From contig NC_092679.1 of assembly GCF_964355755.1 (NCBI RefSeq), positions 23,250,432 through 23,314,431 on the forward strand: a stretch of 64,000 bases of DNA. The letters are read 5' to 3'. The DNA is from Antedon mediterranea. Taxonomy: Eukaryota > Echinodermata > Crinoidea > Comatulida > Antedonidae. Below the pieces are notes generated by a model. It saw only the letters and a list, made by a program, of their open reading frames with translations. It ran no database searches and was not told where the DNA came from. A program made the translations under genes and the position numbers. Shown here piece after piece: positions 58,301 through 64,000 of the stretch (positions within the stretch are counted from its first letter, which is position 1; the number at the start of each line of letters is the position of its first letter).

Positions 58301-61078
58301 TTTAAATACACTTTTGAACATTTTACCTTTCAATTTTTTGCTATTTTACTGGGTATTGCTAAACACCGCAAACCCCCGCAAAGCTCCAAAAAAACATAGC
58401 AAACCCCACCGAACCAACATAAAAGTGATTGAATCATGTAGTGTACAACCCACTGGGTATATCAATGTAAAAAAAAAATTAAATTTCTACTGTTAACAAC
58501 TTATTTTTGGGGTAAAACATCATTTTTTGGTCAAAAATGATTGCTAAACCCCGCAAACCTCCAAAAAACCATAGCAAACCCCACCGAAACAACATAAAAG
58601 TGATGGAATAATGTAGTGTACGACCCACTGGGTATATAAATTATTAAATTTCTACTGTTAACTACTTTTTTGGGGATAAAACATCATTTTTTGGTTAAAA
58701 ATTAGCAATCATTTTTTACCATAAAATGATGTTTTACCCCAAAAATAAGTAGTTAACAGTAGAAATTTAATTTAACACCCATTTTACTTACAATTACATA
58801 GTCGACTTTAGAACGCCAATGCAATAGCCTTATCCTCGACACAGACAGTGGTGGCGCCAGGATCTTCCCGACGCAGGGGGCTACATTCCCCGATGAGGGG
58901 GCTATGCAACCGAAGCGAACATCACTAGGCTGGGGGTGCCAAGAAGGGCCCCCGGCGGGGGTCCAGGGGGGGCGAAGCCCCGGAAGCAACACGTTCTAGC
59001 GTCATTTGAGGCCTTTTAAATCAGATTTAGGGTAGCCACTATTTTATAATGCATAAATAAAATACTGCATGCAAAAAACGATGCGCGATGATTCTATCCA
59101 TATTTTTCAATTTAAAAAATAAAAGTTCAAAATATGCCTGTATTTATCGGGTAAATTGTAGGGCATATGACCGTTTCGGCCACAGACAGTTTCGGCCACA
59201 ACATATTTCTATGGCGCGCCATTCACGCATATATTAGACCGTGCTATTGTTTTTGCTATTAATAATTATTAGTTATCGCATCTCATGCTTTGTTGTTGTA
59301 CAGGCCTAGTATTTTTATGACTAGGCCTAGCTAGGCCCTATTATTACTACACATTACAGTGTTATCATTCTTAACGTTATTCCACTACAATTTGCATTTG
59401 CATTTATTAGATTTGTTGTTTCCAGTTTAGTTGTATCATGGAGTAAATTGTATTTTATTAGTTTGCTCTTAGTACAGACGTATTAATAGTTTGGCTATGA
59501 AAGAAGAAATGCTAAGAAAAAAAAAAGAAATTTAATTAAAACGTTTTTCCTTCCATTGCTTAATAGGTGACCTAAGGAACAAAGAGGAATATCAGGAAAA
59601 ATGTACATGACGTTAATAATTCTTTACTGAAAACATTTCATTATTACTTTAGTAAATCTTTGTTTCTTATATTATAAATCATTTCTATTGTACCCTGGCG
59701 CATACAATTAGTATCACTTAGGCCTAATTCAATTCATTTTGTTTATTTGTAAAAATTATACATTTTAATTTTCACCGTATTGTATTTTTTGTACTCTGAA
59801 ATATTTGTTTCTTATCTCATCATGCCACCTAGCTACAAAATACGTGTTCGTATTTTATTTCCATTATTAATTAATTGCCAAGTTTGTCCGTGTCCGTGTT
59901 TTCCTGTGTAAAAACAAAAAACAAAAGTAAAACACAATGAAATCGATAATCCTGTATTACAATGTCGTGTCTCATTGTTCCCCTATCAATGGCACTATGG
60001 GCGTTCCATAGATATGGTAGTATTATTGTCTGTGGCCGAAGTTGGCCTAATCCAATTGTACTTGTAGCATAAAAAAATTAATATACGCAAACGTAAAGTA
60101 CCCATAGGCTCCCCGATGAGGATAATATAATAACAATAAATATAAAACGTTTAGGTGACCATTTGAACTAGGCTAGGCCGGATTAGGCCAAGTTGAGCCG
60201 CCGACAAGTTGAGCCGCCGCCAGAAAAACGTTATTTTCTATGGAACGCCAAATGCTAACTTTCGCCGGTGCTCTTTCAATTTATGTTAGGGATAACCATG
60301 GAGAAATAAGTTAGTTATTTCTCCATGGGATAACGATGTACATTCAAACGTTTATATATCATGGTTTTTAGTATATATATTATTAAATATTATAATTAAA
60401 GATTCAATTCAATAAAATATGATATTAAAAGATTAGTAAATAAAAAATAATACTTATTTAACCTCATTCGAAAAATGTTAATACTCTATTAGTTAGTACG
60501 TGGTAGGCCTACACGCGAGAAAAATTATGAGTGCACTGAATTTTTTCCTCGAAAGATTAAAAACAATTAAATTATTAAATATTACTACTTTCCTTTGCTG
60601 TGTTAATTGTGATAGGCCTATGTAATTATATATTATTTATTTTCATGACACAATAAACCAAGACCATGAACTTATGTACTAGGACACCATCCTAATCACT
60701 ACGCGAAATGTCGTAAAAGACGCATGCACTGGGCGTTTCATAGAAATCACCGGCGGCTCAACTTGTCGGCGGCCCAACCGGTCATATCCCGCTAGGCCTA
60801 GGCCCACTATACCACTGCCTGTTGATATACGCACCGATAAAGTCATCTGTACGCGGGGTTGTAGTCCAAACTTCTTCGTTCAGTTTGCCGTCAACTGTGA
60901 TTGTTTGGCTAGTTTGTAGTTTGTAAACAACATACGATTTAGGTGTTGGTAAATTTTTACAAACTGTATCATTCTTTGAAAAGTATACTTTACAATAACA
61001 CACGGCTAAGTTCTCTAAAAATAACAACGTTACAAACCAAAATAAACCAATTGTTTGAAAATATTTTGGTATCATCAT
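52301..61078 (-). CDS. Secreted carbohydrate-binding family 9 (CBM9)-like protein (11 exons)
   Basis: Coding exons are 61078-60835, 57405-57268, 56173-56151, 55918-55887, 55542-55485, 54524-54425, 53996-53885, 53579-53537, 53132-53062, 52937-52829 and 52501-52301; total 1131 nt, 376 residues plus TGA. All junctions are GT-AG and in phase. Residues 1-29 are a signal peptide. Residues about 55-280 carry the marks of the CBM9-like fold: ITVDGKLNEEVW, WAKLRWDDKYLYIGAYLEE, VVFKDNDFEVFINPD, EFEINAINTTWDLELNKPY, WTVELALPF and DQWRINFSRVEW. Related proteins are common in polysaccharide-degrading bacteria and occur in some marine invertebrates, where their role is unknown. At least seven N-glycosylation sequons (e.g. 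NDT, NQT, NTT, NNS, NFS, NAT, NST) fit secretion. Exons 3 and 4 are microexons of 23 and 32 nt. Sugar binding is inferred from the family only; no catalytic domain is visible. Confidence 0.87.
53226..53493 (+). mobile_element. 5'-truncated LINE: end of reverse-transcriptase ORF and 3' tail
   Basis: Translated pieces read ASRLWNDLP and, after a frame disruption, STIAFKSALKTHLF. These are the usual C-terminal motifs of CR1/L2/RTE-like LINE polyproteins. They are followed by GAATTGGCGCGTTACAAATT and an (ATT)n tail. ATT repeats flank both sides. It occupies most of intron 8 of the CBM9-like gene, antisense to it, and has in-frame stops. Confidence 0.78.
55082..55136. repeat. Perfect hairpin with 23-bp arms
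   Basis: The left arm CGCCTGAAGGTGGCGCACTT + CTT pairs without mismatch with the right arm, around a 9-nt loop (55105-55113). It lies in intron 5 of the CBM9-like gene and is far more GC-rich than its surroundings. Confidence 0.95.
56744..56965. repeat. 58-62-bp tandem repeat, four units
   Basis: Units begin CTCTTTTCAAAGAGTGTACT at 56744, 56802, 56864 and 56922. Each continues GCGTTCCTTTAGCGTGGTTA plus CCACTAGAGAG. The last unit runs straight into a TIR element. It lies in intron 2 of the CBM9-like gene. Confidence 0.9.
56952..57082. mobile_element. TIR element, AGCTTGGTTCCCACTAG family, diverged subtype A
   Basis: It runs from AGCTTGGTTACCACTAGAGA through GTGATTGGTCAAATCACCTA to TCTCTAGTGTGTGAACC. 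Its left end is the same sequence that recurs in each 58-bp unit immediately upstream. Confidence 0.7.
57115..57225 (-). mobile_element. tRNA-derived SINE piece, minus strand
   Basis: Read on the minus strand it has CCACGGTTCGAATATCATC (B-box-like), then GTCTTTCGGATGAGGCATTA, a tail type common in SINEs. It lies 40 bp from exon 2 of the CBM9-like gene. Confidence 0.5.
58345..58772. repeat. Direct repeat plus inverted third copy
   Basis: A block starting ATTGCTAAACMCCGCAAAC and ending TTTTTTGGTYAAAA occurs twice head-to-tail (about 58346-58540 and 58541-58705). Part of it (TAAATTTCTACTGTTAACTA ... AACATCATTTTTTGGT) then recurs inverted at 58708-58772, forming a large hairpin. Confidence 0.8.
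58850..58990. repeat. GC-rich repeat fragment
   Basis: GTGGCGCCAGGATCTTCCCG, then GGGGTCCAGGGGGGGCGAAG + CCCCGG. This kind of GC-rich transposon end is widespread in animal genomes. It is abruptly different in composition from its flanks. Confidence 0.5.
59160..60048. mobile_element. Foldback element 1 (CGGCCACAGACA ends)
   Basis: The left end is GGGCATATGACCGTTTCGGC + CACAGACA, with GTTTCGGCCACA repeated 16 bp later, followed by TTTCTATGGCGCGCC. The right end, inverted, is GGATTAGGCCAACTTCGGCC + ACAGACA, then ATATCTATGGAACGCC. The interior is AT-rich without a coding frame. It lies in intron 1 of the CBM9-like gene. Confidence 0.75.
60178..60790. mobile_element. Foldback element 2 (GAGCCGCCGACA ends)
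   Basis: The left end is GGATTAGGCCAAGTTGAGCC + GCCGAC, with AAGTTGAGCCGCCG repeated 16 bp later, then TTTTCTATGGAACGCC. The right end, inverted, is GGGATATGACCGGTTGGGCC + GCCGACAAGTTGAGCCGCCG, then TTTCTATGAAACGCC. Relative to element 1 it is in the opposite orientation. It ends about 45 bp from the first exon of the CBM9-like gene. Confidence 0.78.
60296..60328. repeat. Perfect 14-bp-arm hairpin between GGATAAC repeats
   Basis: CCATGGAGAAATAA, loop GTTAG, TTATTTCTCCATGG. GGATAAC occurs directly outside both arms (overlapping the arm edges), as if a short foldback inserted with a target duplication. It lies inside foldback element 2. Confidence 0.85.
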
Positions 61079-62479
61079 GTTTTGTTGTTGTATGAACTAC
61101 AGTACTTCTCACACGACGAACCTACCACCAAAGATTGTATTGCTACCACGTGCTGCATGTCAACACACGACGTCACAACAGCCGGCCTTACGTCACTAGC
61201 CACACGAAGAATTTGAATACTGTACCTTGCTCCGAAATTGTGAAAGAGAATATTAATTATGAAATGATGAAGGGATAGTGTTGCTCGAAAACTCTGCTAT
61301 CTTTTCTGGCTGTTTTACTTTATCGTTTTTATTTAGCTTTTCGCTTCTTTTTTTTGTATCTCCATTGAGATCCAGCCACTGATACCCACAATATTGTAGT
61401 TTTTTAAGTAATTTGCCTCTTGATTTAATTATGAATTATTTATATACATACATTATCTTGGTTTTCCTGCATGTTTTTTTCCTCCCTCCCTCAAAAAAGA
61501 AAAGATTCTAGCATACCCAAAAGTAATTGTCCTAAAAAAATAATTTTACTACATAGCGGATATTAAATATGTGTGGATTAGATAATGTTCACAGTGCGAT
61601 GGCGTTTTACAAAGGTTTATAATGTTTATAATCCTGATCAAAGTACAGTACTGTACTACTGTCAGCTAATGATGAAGTTAAATGGTTTCCTGTATCCTGT
61701 TGGCATGCATCCTGGTGTGCATGGAGGCGTGGAGCCATAAACGACCAAAAAGTAGTCTTTTTATAAGTAGACAATTTGTGTAATATAATTCATCTCACTT
61801 AAATATGTCCCAAAAAAATAAAGATGAATACAATCAAATATTGAATACAGATCATTTTGTCGTTTTAAAGTTATTTTTATTATTTTATTTGCCAAAAGCA
61901 AATATGCTTATAAAAAGACAAATAAACTGTTTGTTTTTAGCAATATTTGAATTTAATTTATAAGGGGTCATTTTAGAGTGTTTTATGTGTAGGTATTTGA
62001 AGAATTAAATAGTATAAATGAAATAAAAGGTACTTTTGATGGAACTTTTTAGTATGTAAATGGGGCGTTTATTCAAGTAAATACGGTATGAATTGTGGGT
62101 GTACTGCATAGAAGTGAGTAGAATAGTTGACCTTTAAACTGAACATATAATGCAGATGGCAATAGCAGCCTCAGACGCCAATTTGTTAAGTACACCACTG
62201 CTTTTGTGAAACTACCCAAAAAAAAAATATTCCTTTTTCCGAATACTTTTCATACTGAATCTTTTATTGTAATTAGTATAATACAACCTTTGAATCAATA
62301 TTATACATACATTAATAGTACATAATTTAATGGAATTACCAACATTATAAATAAAATGTAACAAGTTGAGAAATATGGTGTTAACTCATCTAAAGCACCA
62401 GGTATTTTAAGGACCTTGTTACAGACATCACAATATTGTACACAAATCTATGGTATCAGATTGAGGCTATGTGTACAAC

Positions 62480-62635
62480 TACAGTACAGTACAGCCTATT
62501 AAGATAATACCTCTATTAAGGGGACACATTAGGTGAAAATGTTGAAGTACATACAGTATTATCCTAAGAAGTGTCCACTTAATAGAGGTCCCTGTTTAAA
62601 GTGTTCTGAAAAGAGTGTTCTACTGTATGCTAAAA
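62480..62635. repeat. Inverted repeat, GGACAC/TTAATAGAGG family
   Basis: CCTCTATTAAGGGGACACA is mirrored by GTGTCCACTTAATAGAGG, ending in GTGTTCTACTGTATG. It is related to 62856-62999 and to the fragment at 41250-41270. Confidence 0.65.
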
Positions 62636-62855
62636 TGTTTAACTATAAAATACTAATAAGATTCATAGTAAAAATGTAATGGTTGATTTGCAAATAAAGT
62701 TAAAATGAACTAATTTAAATATGAAATAAATATACAATAACAATCCCAGATCATCATTTGAATTTCAATATCATTGCCAAAGTGTTTTAAAACAACTTTT
62801 AGCAATTTACTAAAACCAATGAATGTGTTTTTGAAATGTGTAATCTGTGCAGATT

Positions 62856-62999
62856 ACAGTAGAACCTATATAGAGGGGACACCTTCCGGGCCAAGAGCAA
62901 GTGGTTGGTCAAGTGTCAATGTATTTGCCTCTTGTTTGTATCACGGTAAAGTATCCCCTTCATAGGGATGTTCCCTGAATAGAAGTAGTTCTACAGTAA
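62856..62999. repeat. Inverted repeat, TTACAGTAGAACC ends
   Basis: About 144 bp from TTACAGTAGAACCTATATAG to AGTTCTACAGTAA, with an inner GGGGACACCTTCCGGG block. The two ends are inverse copies. Confidence 0.75.
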
Positions 63000-64000
63000 T
63001 CATTTAATTTAAAGATAACCTGTCCCCTACAAATTAACAAAATAATCCCCATTAATTTTGTAATTGACTTTATGATTTTCTGAATATAACAGTTACTGTA
63101 TTTCATTTACTTTTGATATTGTCCTTAAAAATATTAGCAAAACAATTCTATTTCAAATTACACCTGTTTGAACATAGAAAGCAATACATTTAAACAATAT
63201 GTACTATTATAATTATTTTATCCAATGATAAAAAATTGAAAAAAATTAAAATAAATACACATTTTCTATTCACAAATTAGTGATGTTATCTTATCGTTGG
63301 TAATAATTTCAAAGGACATTTACATCTGTAGTCACGATTCAATAAACACTGTAGTCTATCAATATTAATTAATTAATCTTGTAACCATTTTCAATTGCCA
63401 GATCACAGCAACAGAAACAGTTTAATTAATTAATCAATCAATTATTCACCAAAGAATTTAACTAAAACTGAAAATGATATTAACCATAATTCATGTATAT
63501 AAAAAATACTCATCATAAATTCAACCCTATTAGTGGATGGTCTAAAAAATGAGCGGATCAAATGTGATCAATAAATATTACAACAAAAAATAAGGATTCA
63601 GTGATGTGATTGTATAGTGGTGAAACGCAGTGGGGAAAAGGCCCCTAGTTTAGCACTCCTAAGGGCCCTCCAACGCTGAGGTCCCTTAAGCTCTGGTCCC
63701 ATGTGTTTATCCAATGAGTGTTCATAGCTCTCGACTACTGATACCAGCCAACATACAATATGTGTTTGAGCATGACTAATGCATTTTATATAAATTCTGG
63801 AATTTAATTTCACCAATTCCTATTTTCAATCAGTCGACATAGGATTTCAGACATGGATTGAGGAAGCATACACATCCAACATACGTAGTGTGGGAGAAGA
63901 GGGAGAAGAGGAAGGCACATGGACCAACAGTAACCATATGTTTAATGACTTCTTGATAAATTAAACATATTTTTATTTTGCTTAGTCCCCACTAGGGATG

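Larger units (their letters stand above)
61079..64000. other. 5' flank of the CBM9-like gene
   Basis: 2.9 kb upstream of the start codon with no exon recognised. It contains two copies of an inverted GGACAC/TTAATAGAGG repeat (62480-62635, 62856-62999), and at the window edge the first bases of another TIR end (CTTAGTCCCCACTAGGGATG). No TATA box could be assigned with confidence. Confidence 0.5.

Noticed and set aside
60782-60834. Continuation of CBM9-like exon 1 to GAYINRQWYSGPRPSGI
   Set aside because: A GTGCGT donor at 60834 joins exon 2 in phase to give DDFIDIQGD, which fits the family. The read-through tail does not.

Overview
The window is nuclear DNA from an invertebrate animal. It is AT-rich and intron-dense, and it is full of short inverted-repeat elements, tRNA-derived SINE pieces and minisatellites. 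The gene families and the frequent AGGCCTA motif fit a marine invertebrate deuterostome such as an echinoderm. That placement is inference, because no marker gene gives a species. All three protein genes lie on the minus strand. I rebuilt each by joining exons whose splice phases agree.

Gene 1 (22296 down to 879): 12 exons, 532 residues, a PLEKHD1 orthologue with an N-terminal PH domain and a long coiled coil. Gene 2 (44025 down to 24815): 6 exons, 361 residues, a secreted Delta/DLK-like protein with a signal peptide and eight EGF-like domains. One of its introns has a GC donor, and its first intron is about 13.2 kb. Gene 3 (61078 down to 52301): 11 exons including a 23-nt and a 32-nt microexon, 376 residues, a secreted carbohydrate-binding family 9 (CBM9)-like protein. 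I see no functional link among the three; they are simply co-oriented neighbours.

The remaining sequence is dominated by repeats. At least five inverted-repeat (MITE-like) families recur: CAATCTAACAACAG ends, AGCTCTGTCTACAC ends, AGCTTGGTTCCCACTAG ends, GGCCAATTTACACAGAC ends and AGCCGATTTTCCACTAGG ends. A 39-bp minisatellite of about 67 copies fills 34421-37041 in intron 1 of the EGF gene and creates long artefactual open frames on both strands. A second array with 39/42-bp units follows it. Two retrotransposon remnants can be read: a reverse-transcriptase piece with the YADD motif at 12147-12317, and a LINE 3' tail at 53226-53493.

The most unusual structure is a pair of related, oppositely oriented foldback elements at 59160-60790 in intron 1 of the CBM9-like gene. 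Their ends share a subterminal core but carry different 16-bp repeat modules. No complete cellular RNA gene, CRISPR array or bacterial-type operon was seen.
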